From: DATFGK01 sp046712825
Lineage (GTDB): Bacteria; Actinomycetota; AC-67
Assembly: GCA_046712825.1 (NCBI GenBank)
Contig: JBKKCR010000253.1
Span: forward strand, 1-41,154
Direction of reading: 5' to 3'
DNA: 41,154 nt
Made by a program: the position numbers and the translations under genes. The notes under the pieces were generated by a model. The model saw nothing but the letters and a program-made list of their open reading frames with translations, did not search any database and was not told the DNA's origin. This document shows positions 22,985 to 31,697 of the stretch, one piece after another (within the stretch, counting starts at the first letter, position 1; the number at the start of each line of letters is the position of its first letter).

Positions 22985-23317
22985 TCAAGGCAGCAGTCCC
23001 GTCGAAAGTTTCCCCACCCCGGCGAGAACCGACACGACGACCGTAGTCCCAGCCTCGACGACGAACCCCAGTCCGATGCACTTCTGGGCTTTTTGAGGAC
23101 AACCCCACCCGCGATAGGTGGGGCCGAAGACCTGGATGACGCCGACACCGACGATGGTGGCGCTGACCGTGCCGCCGGTGGGAAGGAAGATCGAACAGGA
23201 TTTGTATGTGCCCGTTGCAACTACCTGACAACGCGGAGGGCTGCTGGTTGCGGGCATCACGCCGCTCAGCGTGACGATCGAGATAACGAGCAAGCAACAT
23301 GCGACGAAGCGCTTCAT
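22985..23317 (-). CDS. Small secreted protein of unknown function
   Basis: A 110-residue protein with a signal peptide: MKRFVACCLLVISIVTL followed by SGVMPATSS with a likely cleavage near residue 25. The mature part is about 85 residues, rich in Gly, Val and Thr, with four cysteines (PRCQ, KSCS, WGCP, QKCI), so probably beta-rich and disulfide-bonded. I do not recognise a family. GGGGAGG lies 6 nt before the ATG. Copy 2 of the 58-bp CRP-like repeat is 88 bp upstream, with a TTGTAT-N17-TACGTT promoter-like pair between. Confidence 0.62.
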   Translation of the reverse strand: MKRFVACCLLVISIVTLSGVMPATSSPPRCQVVATGTYKSCSIFLPTGGTVSATIVGVGVIQVFGPTYRGWGCPQKAQKCIGLGFVVEAGTTVVVSVLAGVGKLSTGLLP

Positions 23318-23645
23318 GGAGTTCCTCCCCTTGTCCCCCGAGGAAGGGGCGCTGCGAGTTCACCCTCGTTGGAAACGTACTCTCAACACAAGATCGATAC
23401 AAGGTGCGATCCGCGTGATTCGCATCACAGTTGGAGGCTATCGATCGAGCAGTCGCGCGAGCGTTTCGAGTGGTGCGAGCGGCTCGGCGACGATGCACGA
23501 GAAGTCGCGGAGTGTCCCGCACGTGAATGACATCGGCCGTGTCGGGCCGGGCTCACACATCGCCCAAGACGCGTCCATACGACGATCGCCTGACCTGCCC
23601 TGCGTCCCGAGCTGGTCATCCACAGCTAGGACGCTCAGGGGTGAG
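23318..23645. other. Gene-poor interval inside the tRNA-bounded segment
   Basis: This 328-bp stretch holds copy 2 of the 58-bp repeat (23406-23463) and a promoter-like pair for the minus-strand secreted-protein gene. Between 23464 and the tRNA 3' end at 23646 I see no ribosome site, conserved protein or terminator. Confidence 0.5.
23406..23463. repeat. 58-bp repeat with CRP-like palindrome, copy 2
   Basis: The second copy differs from copy 1 only at 23431 (T for A). The CRP-like GTGATTCGCATCAC is at 23415-23428. It lies 88 bp upstream of the secreted-protein gene start (23317), a suitable distance for control of its promoter. Confidence 0.75.
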
Positions 23646-23729
23646 TGCGGGCGAGAGGACTTGAACCTCCACGTCCTTGCGGACACATGGCCCTCAACCA
23701 TGCCTGTCTGCCAATTCCAGCACGCCCGC
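23646..23729 (-). tRNA. tRNA-Leu, anticodon GAG
   Basis: A complete 84-nt class II tRNA on the minus strand. The acceptor stem GCGGGCG/CGCCCGC pairs fully, with discriminator A. The anticodon stem CATGG/CCATG encloses loop TTGAGGG with anticodon GAG (Leu, CUC/CUU). A long variable arm TGTCCGCAAGGACG is followed by the T-arm with loop TTCAAGT. CCA is not encoded. Its last 22 bases are repeated at 22313-22334. Confidence 0.95.
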
Positions 23730-23777
23730 GCGCTGCGGCGCACAGGATACCAGCGGGGTGCCACGCGGACCGGCGAC

Positions 23778-25466
23778 TCAGGAAGCGGTGGGCGAGGGTG
23801 AACCGGACGGCGTCCCGCCGCCCTCGATCCACCACCCCGCCGCGTTCCAGAGGAAGCCGTCCGCCGAGGCGTTCGCCTCGACCTCGCGCACTCCAGCCCG
23901 AGCCGCGAGCGTGACCTCGAGCTGGTACAGCGGGATCACCGGAACCAGATCGGCAATCCGCGTCGACGGCGCATCGACCGCCGCCGAGGCATCGTCCATG
24001 GTCCGGTCCGCTGCATCCAGAAGACCGGCCAACGCCTTGTCCGAGACCCGCGTAACGTTCTCCGGACCCGCAAGACCGAACCGCGCTCGAAGTGCACCAC
24101 CCGGCGGGTCTCGCAGCACGAACAGCCCGGCCTCGAAGCGCGAGCCCGGCGCCCAGTCGCCGGTCAACCGCGCGTAGTCCATCGACACGAGGTTCAGATC
24201 GACCCGCACACCCGACGCTTGCGTGTTGAGCGCGCGCAGGATCCGTTGGTTGAGCTCATCTGAGTCCGTTGCCGCGAGAGTCACCGACAGCTCGCGGCCG
24301 TCCTTGCGGCGCGGCCCTTCGCCCGAGGGTTCGCGCCACCCGGCGGCGTCGAGCAAGCGTGCAGCCTCATCGGTGTCCTGCCGAAATCGAGCGAACGCCG
24401 CCGAAATGCGGCCCGCATCCCCGGCCGACGGCGCATCCCACAGCGCGCCCTGCTCGCGAACGAGGGCCTCGGCGATCGCCTCACGGTCGAAAGCCAGCGC
24501 GATCGCCCGGCGCACCCGCACGTCCGACAGCTCCGGCGTCTTCACGTTCAGGAATAGGCCCACCCAGGTCGCCCCACGGTCGCCGGTGACGGTGCTCCCC
24601 CGCCGGGCAGCGGCCGCGCGCCGCGCGAACTCGATGGCCGGGTACGGGCCGATGACGTCGACATCGCCGCGCGTGTAGAGCTGGAGCGCGGTCACCGGGT
24701 CCGGCACGTAGACGATCCGGATCCGGTCTAGCAGCGGCACGTCCCCCCAGGCGCGCGGGTTGCGCTCGAGGACGAGATCCAGCCCGGCGGTGCGTGACTT
24801 GAACACGAACGGCCCGCCCGACACCGGCCATGACCGCATCAGCGACCCGGAGATGTCGGTCTTGCCGAGCGCGTGCGCCGGCAACACACCCAGCCCGCCG
24901 GAGAACAGATCCCGCCACCGCGCGAACGGCTCGCGGAAGACGAGGCGCGCGGTCTTGGGCGCCTCGACCACCACGTCGGCGAGCCGGTCGTAGCCGTCGC
25001 GCGAAGCGATCTTCGGGCTCTTGATAACAGCCTGCCACGTGAACCGCAGGTCCCCGGCCGTGATCGGCCGACCGTCCGACCAGACGGCGTCCTCGCGCAG
25101 CCGCAGGCGAACGCTGAACGGCGTGCCGCCGACGTCGGCGCCTTCCGGCTCGGCCGCGAGCAGCCACGGCTCCCGGCTCCCATCGGGGCCGAGTCGGTAC
25201 AGCGCCGGCATCAGCGGCCGGACGAGGTCCCGCGTCGCCGGCGAGTCGCCGCCCGTGACGAATGGGTTCAGCGTCGGCGGCTCGTGCGGGTAGGCGACGA
25301 CCAGCTCCCCTCCGCGCGATGGCTCCGGTGTCGCCCCAGTCCCATTCCCCTTCGGGCCCGGCCCATCGCTCGACGGGCACGACGCCAGCAGGAGCGCCAA
25401 GCACACCGCCGCGGCGGTGCGCGGGAGGAGGCGGCTAGGAGGCGGCGATCCAGATGCCGGTCGCAT
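23778..25466 (-). CDS. Oligopeptide ABC transporter substrate-binding lipoprotein (SBP 5 of 5)
   Basis: A 562-residue family 5 (DppA/OppA-like) extracellular solute-binding lipoprotein. The signal ends in LLASC with the lipid-bearing Cys at residue 30. The mature part opens GGELVVAYPHEPPTLNPFVTGG and has the family landmarks TFTW-type segment LRFTWQAVIKSP, NPRAWGDVPLLDRIRI, VRRAIALAFDREAIAEAL and the final IPLYQLEV region. It captures peptides or similar solutes outside the membrane for the OppBC permease encoded upstream. The ATG at 25466 overlaps the end of the preceding SBP gene by 32 bp. It is the last gene of the operon, ending 49 bp before the tRNA-Leu gene. It is well diverged from the other four copies. 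Confidence 0.85.
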   Translation of the reverse strand: MRPASGSPPPSRLLPRTAAAVCLALLLASCPSSDGPGPKGNGTGATPEPSRGGELVVAYPHEPPTLNPFVTGGDSPATRDLVRPLMPALYRLGPDGSREPWLLAAEPEGADVGGTPFSVRLRLREDAVWSDGRPITAGDLRFTWQAVIKSPKIASRDGYDRLADVVVEAPKTARLVFREPFARWRDLFSGGLGVLPAHALGKTDISGSLMRSWPVSGGPFVFKSRTAGLDLVLERNPRAWGDVPLLDRIRIVYVPDPVTALQLYTRGDVDVIGPYPAIEFARRAAAARRGSTVTGDRGATWVGLFLNVKTPELSDVRVRRAIALAFDREAIAEALVREQGALWDAPSAGDAGRISAAFARFRQDTDEAARLLDAAGWREPSGEGPRRKDGRELSVTLAATDSDELNQRILRALNTQASGVRVDLNLVSMDYARLTGDWAPGSRFEAGLFVLRDPPGGALRARFGLAGPENVTRVSDKALAGLLDAADRTMDDASAAVDAPSTRIADLVPVIPLYQLEVTLAARAGVREVEANASADGFLWNAAGWWIEGGGTPSGSPSPTAS

Positions 25467-27006
25467 CGAAGAGCCCGGCCCCGTCGATCGTTAGCCCGCG
25501 AACCTTGGGCGCGACCCCCACGTGGTTGCGGAAGAAGACAATCGGGATCATCGGCATCAGCTCGAACGCTCGCTTCTCGGCGGCCGAGTACGCCGCGAGT
25601 CGATCCGATTCCTTCGCTGCGGCGCGCGCTCGATCGATGTAGGTGTCGAAGGTGGGGTCGGCGAACCCCGTGTGGTTGTTCGGCGAGCCGGTTCGCAGCT
25701 GCTGCGCGAGGAACCCGTCCGGGCTCGGGACTTCGGCGAGCCAGCCCAGCTCGGCGATCTGATGACCGCCGGCTTGGAGGAGCTTCAGGTAGTCGGTGGA
25801 GTTGTGTGCCCGCAGCGCGACCTTGAGCCCGACCTCCTGCAGGTCGCCGGCGATCGCTTGCGCGACCTCGGCCGAGGGCGAGGCGTTCAAGTGATCGATG
25901 ACCATCTCGGGGGGTCTCCCGGCGAACGCGGCCGTGATCAGCGACCGCGCGCGCTCCGTATCGCGCTCGCAATCCGCGCATGCGTTCTCGGAGAATCCGC
26001 GGATGCCGCGTGGGATGATCCCGCTCGCCTCTTCCTTCGTGCCGCCGTAGACGACATCGGCGATCTGCTTGCGGTCGATCGCGAGCGAGAGCGCCTTGCG
26101 GACCTCCGCCTTGGCGAAGATCGGGTTCTTCAGATTCAATCCGTAGTAGAGCGCCGCCCAGAACGGGCCGAAGCCAGCCCTCCCCGCGCGGGCTTGCGAG
26201 CCCGCGATCGCCTCGGCAGGCACTTCGGCGACGTCGGTCCGTCCGCCGAGGAAGTCCCGCCAGCCCTGATCGCCGTCGGCGACGAGCCGTACTTGGATGC
26301 CGTCGAGATACGCCGTAGATCCCGCATGAGCTTCGTACCGCTCGAGGGTGATCGAGTCGCTGCTGCGATCGGCAGCCATCTTGAAGGCACCGTTGCCGAT
26401 CGGCCGGGTCTGTAACGCAGCTGGGTTGGCGGCCATCGACTTCGACAACGGGCCGAGGGCAGGGTGTGCGAGGTAGAGCGGAAGCTCGGCGAACGGCCGG
26501 TCGAGCAGGAACTTCAACGTCGACGGTCCCGCCACCACGCCGGCGAGGGTCTGCGCCGTACCTGCGATCTTGACCTGATGGAAGCCCTTCACCGCTTCGA
26601 ACTGGAACGCCACATCGGAGTTGGTCGCCTTGCGAGTGATTCGATCGAACGCCGCCTTGAAGTCGGCCGGCGTGACCGGCGTACCGTCGTGGAACTTCGC
26701 CGGGGAGATCGTGAACGTGACCGACAAACCGTCGGGTGCGGTGGTCCACGCGCTCGCGGCTCCGGCCGCGGGCTCGTGGGTCTTCGGATCCACGGTCGTC
26801 AGCGGATCGAACAACTGCGAGACGACCAGCAGTGCGCCGCGTCCCGTTGCCGTGGCAGGGTCGAGGCTGCCCATATCGCGAACGGCGATCCGCAACTCAC
26901 CGCCCGGCACGGGATCATCAGAGGGTGAGGGAGCCTTATCGCATGCGGTCAGGGCGAGCGCGAACGCCAGTCCCCAGGCCGGCAGCGCCCCGCGGCGCCG
27001 GAGCAT
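25435..27006 (-). CDS. Oligopeptide ABC transporter substrate-binding lipoprotein (SBP 4 of 5)
   Basis: A 523-residue family 5 solute-binding lipoprotein with lipobox LTAC (Cys22). It opens GGELRIAVRDMGSLDPATA and shows FHDGTPVTPADFKAAFDRI, IGNGAFKMAADRSS, VRKALSLAIDRKQIADVV and MIPIVFFRNH. A CADC pair in the hinge-side segment ENACADCERDTERARSL matches CxxC pairs in two sister proteins. The ATG at 27006 starts 4 bp after the secG stop, so secG lies inside the run of SBP genes. The in-frame extension upstream lies within secG. The ligand is unknown. Confidence 0.87.
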   Translation of the reverse strand: MLRRRGALPAWGLAFALALTACDKAPSPSDDPVPGGELRIAVRDMGSLDPATATGRGALLVVSQLFDPLTTVDPKTHEPAAGAASAWTTAPDGLSVTFTISPAKFHDGTPVTPADFKAAFDRITRKATNSDVAFQFEAVKGFHQVKIAGTAQTLAGVVAGPSTLKFLLDRPFAELPLYLAHPALGPLSKSMAANPAALQTRPIGNGAFKMAADRSSDSITLERYEAHAGSTAYLDGIQVRLVADGDQGWRDFLGGRTDVAEVPAEAIAGSQARAGRAGFGPFWAALYYGLNLKNPIFAKAEVRKALSLAIDRKQIADVVYGGTKEEASGIIPRGIRGFSENACADCERDTERARSLITAAFAGRPPEMVIDHLNASPSAEVAQAIAGDLQEVGLKVALRAHNSTDYLKLLQAGGHQIAELGWLAEVPSPDGFLAQQLRTGSPNNHTGFADPTFDTYIDRARAAAKESDRLAAYSAAEKRAFELMPMIPIVFFRNHVGVAPKVRGLTIDGAGLFDATGIWIAAS

Positions 27007-27010
27007 CGCG

Positions 27011-27235
27011 CTACCGGATGCGGAAATGGAGCACGACGGTGGTGACGATGAAGAGGACCGCCGTGACGACGGTGATCCGGTCCAGGTTCTTCTCAACAAC
27101 CGTCGACCCTCCCGATCCCGACATCCCGCCGCCGAACATCTCGGAAAGACCGCCGCCGCGGCCGGCATGCAGCAGGATGAAAAGGATCAGCAGGACGGCG
27201 GATGCGATCTGGATCACGAGGATAACGGGCGTCAC
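27011..27235 (-). CDS. secG: Protein translocase subunit SecG
   Basis: A 74-residue membrane protein with two hydrophobic segments (PVILVIQIASAVLLILFILL and ITVVTAVLFIVTTVVLHF) flanking a Gly-rich loop GRGGGLSEMFGGGMSGSGGS, the classic SecG pattern. It assists SecYEG-dependent export. The GTG at 27235 is chosen because AAAGGA lies 6 nt upstream. In most actinobacteria secG follows tpiA directly; here the two are about 9.3 kb apart because the transporter operon lies between them. Confidence 0.92.
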   Translation of the reverse strand: MTPVILVIQIASAVLLILFILLHAGRGGGLSEMFGGGMSGSGGSTVVEKNLDRITVVTAVLFIVTTVVLHFRIR

Positions 27236-27299
27236 GAGCGGTCCTTTCTCGTCGGTTCGACACAGTCTACCGGAGGACTCCGGAAGTCGCGGCAGCCCC

Positions 27300-28943
27300 T
27301 CAGGGCCGGTCGAGCCACACCGCCGTGAGGTCTCCACGCAGGAAATACGGGTGTGCTACGAACCCACGCACGTCGGCCCCGAGCAGCGACGCCTCGGACA
27401 AGAACGCGAGCGGCACCACCGTCGCCTGTCGCAGGGCTTCGGCTTCGGCCGCCCGCCACCGCTCGGCCGCGGCCCCTGGATCTCGTTCAACCGAGGCGGT
27501 GTCCAACAACGCGTGCAAGCCGGGGTCCGCGATGCCCGAGTAGTTCGTGTTCCCACGCCGGGCGATCGTCCGTCCGTCGACGAGCGGCGCAAGCGCGCCC
27601 CGCCCGCCGGGTCCGGGCCAGTCCGCGCACCAGGTCGCGATGCCCATGGGCACGCGCGCCGAGGGAACCTCGTACTGGTCCTCGTAGAGGCTGGCGATCG
27701 GGATCGTCCGGATGTCGACCCGCACCCCGACGGGTGCCAGAGCGGCGCGCACCGCCGCCGCGTGAGCCCGATCCACGGATTGGTTGCCGACGACGAGCTG
27801 CGTCGCGAAGCCCTTCGGCTGGCCCGCTGCGACGAGAGCCGACTTCGCGGCGGTGGGGTCGGGCGACGGCGCGACCCGTCCCGGATCATGTCCGTCCACG
27901 GTCGGGGGCAAGATGACCCCGGCCGCCACCGCAGAGCCCGCGTAGGAGGCTGCTATCGCGGCACGGTCCACCGCCACCGCCACGGCCATGCGAACCCGCC
28001 TCGACGAGAATGGCGCGACACGCGTGTTCATGAACAGATAGCGAAGGCAGCCGCTGGGAGCTCGCACCAGTCGCTCCGCGCGTACCCCCGACACAGCCCC
28101 GGCCCCCACGTCGCCGGAAAGATCGGCCTGCCCTGCCAGGAGGCGCTTCTGGATCGCGTCCGGTGCGACGCCGATCTCGACCGAGATACCGTCGACCCAG
28201 GACGCGCGCACCGGATCGGAGTCCTTGTTCCAGGAAAGGTTCCGCACCAGGGTGATGCTCCGCTCCACTTTGTAGCCGCCCTCGTCGAGCCGGTACGGCC
28301 CTGAAGCAGAGATCTTGTCGGGCGCCGTCACCGGCGGGAGCCCGGGCGGCATCGCGCTCGCCGCGGGCGTCGCCAGAAGCGACAGCAGGTCGTTGACCGG
28401 TCGCGCCAGCGTGATCACGACGGTCCGGACGTCCGGCGTCGTCACGCCCGAGATCCCGGACGCGCGCCGAGCCGCGAACGCGTCGGCGCCCGCGATCACG
28501 CGGAGGTAGCCGGCGATCGGCGACCCGGCGGAGATCGCGCGCTCGAGCCCGGCTTTGACGTCGGCGGCGCGGATCGGCCGCGCGGCCGGCGCGGCGAACG
28601 CCGAGCCCTCCCGGAGCTTGAACTCGTATCGGAGCCCGTCCGACGAGACGACCGGCGGCCCTTCGGCCAGGTCGGGAACCGGGCGTGAGCCCCCCGGCGC
28701 CGCCTGGCCGGGGAACGCCATGAGACCCCGATGCATCGTCCGCAGAAGGCCCCAGGCGGCGGGCTGCGTCGCTCGCTGCGGGTCGAGCGCGTCGACGTCC
28801 TCCGCGAGGAGCACCCGGAGCGTCCCGCCGGATCGCGGGGGCGTTTGGACGCCGCCGGGTTCCGGCGGCTGTGAGGCGTCCGGGGTGCACGATGCCGCCC
28901 CGAACGCGAGCGCGAGCATCAGGAGGGAGGGCGCGCGGATCAT
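27300..28943 (-). CDS. Oligopeptide ABC transporter substrate-binding lipoprotein (SBP 3 of 5)
   Basis: A 547-residue family 5 solute-binding lipoprotein with lipobox GAASC (Cys19) and a Pro-rich linker before GGTLRVLLAEDVDALDP. Landmarks include YEFKLREGSAFAAP, SGPYRLDEGGYKVERSITL, RRVRMAVAVAVDRAAIAAS and VVPLAFLSEASLL. It has no CxxC pair in the segment where three sister proteins carry one. The ATG at 28943 is 9 bp after the preceding SBP stop, indicating cotranscription; its ribosome site is weak. The secG start is 64 bp downstream of its stop. Confidence 0.86.
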   Translation of the reverse strand: MIRAPSLLMLALAFGAASCTPDASQPPEPGGVQTPPRSGGTLRVLLAEDVDALDPQRATQPAAWGLLRTMHRGLMAFPGQAAPGGSRPVPDLAEGPPVVSSDGLRYEFKLREGSAFAAPAARPIRAADVKAGLERAISAGSPIAGYLRVIAGADAFAARRASGISGVTTPDVRTVVITLARPVNDLLSLLATPAASAMPPGLPPVTAPDKISASGPYRLDEGGYKVERSITLVRNLSWNKDSDPVRASWVDGISVEIGVAPDAIQKRLLAGQADLSGDVGAGAVSGVRAERLVRAPSGCLRYLFMNTRVAPFSSRRVRMAVAVAVDRAAIAASYAGSAVAAGVILPPTVDGHDPGRVAPSPDPTAAKSALVAAGQPKGFATQLVVGNQSVDRAHAAAVRAALAPVGVRVDIRTIPIASLYEDQYEVPSARVPMGIATWCADWPGPGGRGALAPLVDGRTIARRGNTNYSGIADPGLHALLDTASVERDPGAAAERWRAAEAEALRQATVVPLAFLSEASLLGADVRGFVAHPYFLRGDLTAVWLDRP

Positions 28944-28952
28944 CGAGGAAGG

Positions 28953-30575
28953 CTACTTGGTTGGTTTCAGGAACGCGGTCGTGATGGTCGGGTCTCCGAA
29001 CAGATCCATCTCGAGCCCGTCGAACTTTGAGAGACGGGCCAGCCGGACCTCGGTCAGCCACCACAGCGGGATGATCGGCAGGTCCTGGAGGATCCGGGCC
29101 TCGGCCTGCTGGTACAACTCGATGCGCGTGGCGGTGTCCCGCTCGCCGCGCGCGGCGGCGAGCAGACGGTCGGCGTCGGCGCTCTTGTACCGCCCAAGGT
29201 TGAGCTGACCCACGGATGAGCTGTGGAACAACGTGTAGAGCAGAGAGTCCGGGGAGGACATGGTCATCGCGATCTCGAAGGCTGCGAATCCGCTCAGCTG
29301 TCCCTTGTGCAGCGCGTCGACGTAATCACTGAAAGGCCGGACACTCGTCGTATCGCTGTTGATCCCAAGGTTCTGCTTCCAGCTATTCGCGATCGCCTCC
29401 ACCCAGCGGTCCTGATTCCCCACCGGGGTGAAGTTCAGATCGAGCGACTTCGGCACCCGAACCTTGGATGCCGTCAGGATCCTGCGTGCCTCGACGAGGT
29501 CGAACCGGCAGGAAGGACAGGCGCCGATGCCTTCGGTGTTCGGCCGCTGGTATCCGGGAACGCCAGGCGGGATCACGCCGGTCGCCGAAGCGGCAAGCCC
29601 GCCCCAGGTGCCGCTCCGTGCGATCGCCGCGCGGTCGATCGCAAGAGAGAGCGCCTGCCGGAACTCCTTGACGTTCGTGGGCGGGCTCCCCAGCGCGACG
29701 AGGAACACCAAGCGCGGCGTCACGCCGGTCACCGTCTGATCCGGGTTCTGCGAACGGACTTCGTTCATCCGCTCGGCCGGGATGCTCGACCAGTCGACGT
29801 TGCCGGCGAGCCACTGCTCGTACGAGACGCTGACGTCGTCCAGCAGCACGAAAACCGCCTCCGAGAGGTTGGGCTTGTCTGGTCCCGTGTACATGGGGTT
29901 GGGCTTGAGAACGATCGACTCGTTGTGCTTCCACGGCTCCTTCAGCTGCCAGGGACCGTTGCCGATCGGCGCCTCGCCCCAGGTGGGCTGTCGCGAGAGC
30001 ATCGTCGCGTCCGAGGGGACCGGCGAGAAGGCGGGATGCGCCAGCTTGCTGATGAACTCGGCGTCGGGAGCGGAGAGCCGGATCCGGAGCGTGTATTCGT
30101 CGAGCGCATCGACACCGGCCAGGTTCGGGGAGGCCCCGGTCATGTGTCGTTCCCGGTACCCGAGGACCTCAGAGAACAGCGGCGCCACGGGCGACGATTC
30201 CGCGGGAGCCGTGGCGCGCTCGAATGCGCGCACGAAGTTCTCGGCGCGTACCGGCTCGCCGTTCGAGAACTTGTTGTCCTGCCGGAGATAGAAGACGAAC
30301 GTGACGGCGTCCGAGCTGATCTCCCACTTGGAAGCCGAAGCACCTTGGAGCGAACCGCGGTGCTCGTCGAAGCGAACGAGTCCGCGGAACAGGTTGCGCA
30401 CGATCCGGGTCTCGGACGGATCGTCGGCGTGCGCCGGGTCAAGCGAGCCGGGTTCCTCGCCCTCCACGCGGATGGAGCCGCCGCGGGTCGGTGGGGGTTG
30501 TGAGTCCGTGCAGGCCGAGCCGGCGAGGAGAAGGCTCAGGCCGAGCGCAGCACGAATCCAGCGACGTGGCGGCAT
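28953..30575 (-). CDS. Oligopeptide ABC transporter substrate-binding lipoprotein (SBP 2 of 5)
   Basis: A 540-residue family 5 solute-binding lipoprotein with lipobox AGSAC (Cys22). It opens GGSIRVEGEEPGSLDPAHAD and shows FSNGEPVRAENFVRAFERA, IGNGPWQLKEPWKHNESIVL, FRQALSLAIDRAAIARSG and LPIIPLWWLTEVRLARLS. A CPSC pair sits in IGACPSCRFDLVEARRIL. It begins 15 bp after the oppF stop, so it belongs to the same transcript as the permease genes. Charge and loop content differ from the other copies, which suggests another ligand preference. Confidence 0.88.
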   Translation of the reverse strand: MPPRRWIRAALGLSLLLAGSACTDSQPPPTRGGSIRVEGEEPGSLDPAHADDPSETRIVRNLFRGLVRFDEHRGSLQGASASKWEISSDAVTFVFYLRQDNKFSNGEPVRAENFVRAFERATAPAESSPVAPLFSEVLGYRERHMTGASPNLAGVDALDEYTLRIRLSAPDAEFISKLAHPAFSPVPSDATMLSRQPTWGEAPIGNGPWQLKEPWKHNESIVLKPNPMYTGPDKPNLSEAVFVLLDDVSVSYEQWLAGNVDWSSIPAERMNEVRSQNPDQTVTGVTPRLVFLVALGSPPTNVKEFRQALSLAIDRAAIARSGTWGGLAASATGVIPPGVPGYQRPNTEGIGACPSCRFDLVEARRILTASKVRVPKSLDLNFTPVGNQDRWVEAIANSWKQNLGINSDTTSVRPFSDYVDALHKGQLSGFAAFEIAMTMSSPDSLLYTLFHSSSVGQLNLGRYKSADADRLLAAARGERDTATRIELYQQAEARILQDLPIIPLWWLTEVRLARLSKFDGLEMDLFGDPTITTAFLKPTK

Positions 30576-30590
30576 GAGGATCCGTTCAGC

Positions 30591-31697
30591 CTAATCTCTC
30601 GCCTTGGGTCGCGAAGCCTTGCGCGTCTTTGTGCCCTGGGTCAGGGGGGTATCGGTCGTCACGCCGGTGATCGCTGCCGCCTCGGTCGGCGCCAGCGGGA
30701 AGTGGCACGCCGCGATGTGCGCGGTACCCATGTCGGACAGTTCGGGGACGACGGTTGAGCAGGTCTGCATGCGCTCGTCTGGGTTCTCGGCCGCGACCGG
30801 GCAGCGGGGGTGGAAACGGCAACCGGCCGGTGGATTGACCGGGGAAGGCACGTCGCCACGAAGCGGGACACGCTTGTGCTCGCGCGCGATGATCGGATCG
30901 GGCGCCGGGATCGCAGATAGCAGGGCGCCGGTGTAGGGATGCCGGGCCGAGGAATAGAGGTCGGAACCGCGAGCGACCTCGACGATCTTGCCGAGGTACA
31001 TCACCGCAACGCGATCGCTCACGTGCCGGACGACCGAAAGGTCGTGAGCGATGAACAGATATGTGAGCTTCAGTTCCTCCTGCAGATCGTGCAAGAGGTT
31101 GATGATCTGAGCCTGGATCGAGACATCGAGCGCGCTAACGGGCTCGTCGCACACGATCAGCTTGGGCTCGACGGCCAGCGCTCGGGCGATCCCAACGCGT
31201 TGCCGCTGACCTCCCGAGAACTCGTGTGGGTACCGGTTGTGGCGATCCGGGTTGAGTCCGACGCGCTCCATCAGGTCTTGAACGCGGCGGCGGGCCGCGG
31301 CTCCGTCGGCGAGGCGGTGGATCGCGAGGGGCTCACCGATGATAGTCCCGACCGTCATCCGGGGATCGAGGCTGGCGAACGGGTCCTGGAAGATGATCTG
31401 GATCTCCCGTCGCAGCGGCCTCAGATCTTTGACGGAGAGATGCGTGATGTCCTGCCCCCTGAAGCGGATCGTCCCCGACGTCGGCGCCAGCAGGCGCAGC
31501 ACGAGCCGGCCGGTCGTGGTCTTGCCGCAACCGGTCTCCCCCACCAGGCCGAGCGTCTCACCTTCGTAGATGTCGAAGCTCACGTCATCCACCGCGTGGA
31601 CGTGGCCGATCGTCTTCTTGAACAAGATGCCGCGCGTGATCGGGAACCACTTCACGAGGTTCCGGACCTCGACGAGCGGCGACCCGTTCCCGTTCAT
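30591..31697 (-). CDS. oppF: Oligopeptide ABC transporter ATP-binding protein OppF-like
   Basis: A 368-residue ABC ATPase with Walker A GETGCGKTT, signature EFSGGQRQRVGIARAL, Walker B LIVCDEPVSALD and the switch IAHDLSVV. The C-terminal oligopeptide-type extension has a CRFHPRCPVA cysteine motif, seen in DppF/OppF proteins with an Fe-S site or zinc. It pairs with the OppD-like ATPase to energise uptake at the inner face of the membrane. The ATG at 31697 overlaps the oppD stop (ATGA). The in-frame upstream extension lies in oppD. Confidence 0.93.
   Translation of the reverse strand: MNGNGSPLVEVRNLVKWFPITRGILFKKTIGHVHAVDDVSFDIYEGETLGLVGETGCGKTTTGRLVLRLLAPTSGTIRFRGQDITHLSVKDLRPLRREIQIIFQDPFASLDPRMTVGTIIGEPLAIHRLADGAAARRRVQDLMERVGLNPDRHNRYPHEFSGGQRQRVGIARALAVEPKLIVCDEPVSALDVSIQAQIINLLHDLQEELKLTYLFIAHDLSVVRHVSDRVAVMYLGKIVEVARGSDLYSSARHPYTGALLSAIPAPDPIIAREHKRVPLRGDVPSPVNPPAGCRFHPRCPVAAENPDERMQTCSTVVPELSDMGTAHIAACHFPLAPTEAAAITGVTTDTPLTQGTKTRKASRPKARD

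Noticed and set aside
22902..23463. CRISPR array
   Set aside because: There are only two repeat copies, 446 bp apart, with no regular spacers and no cas genes.
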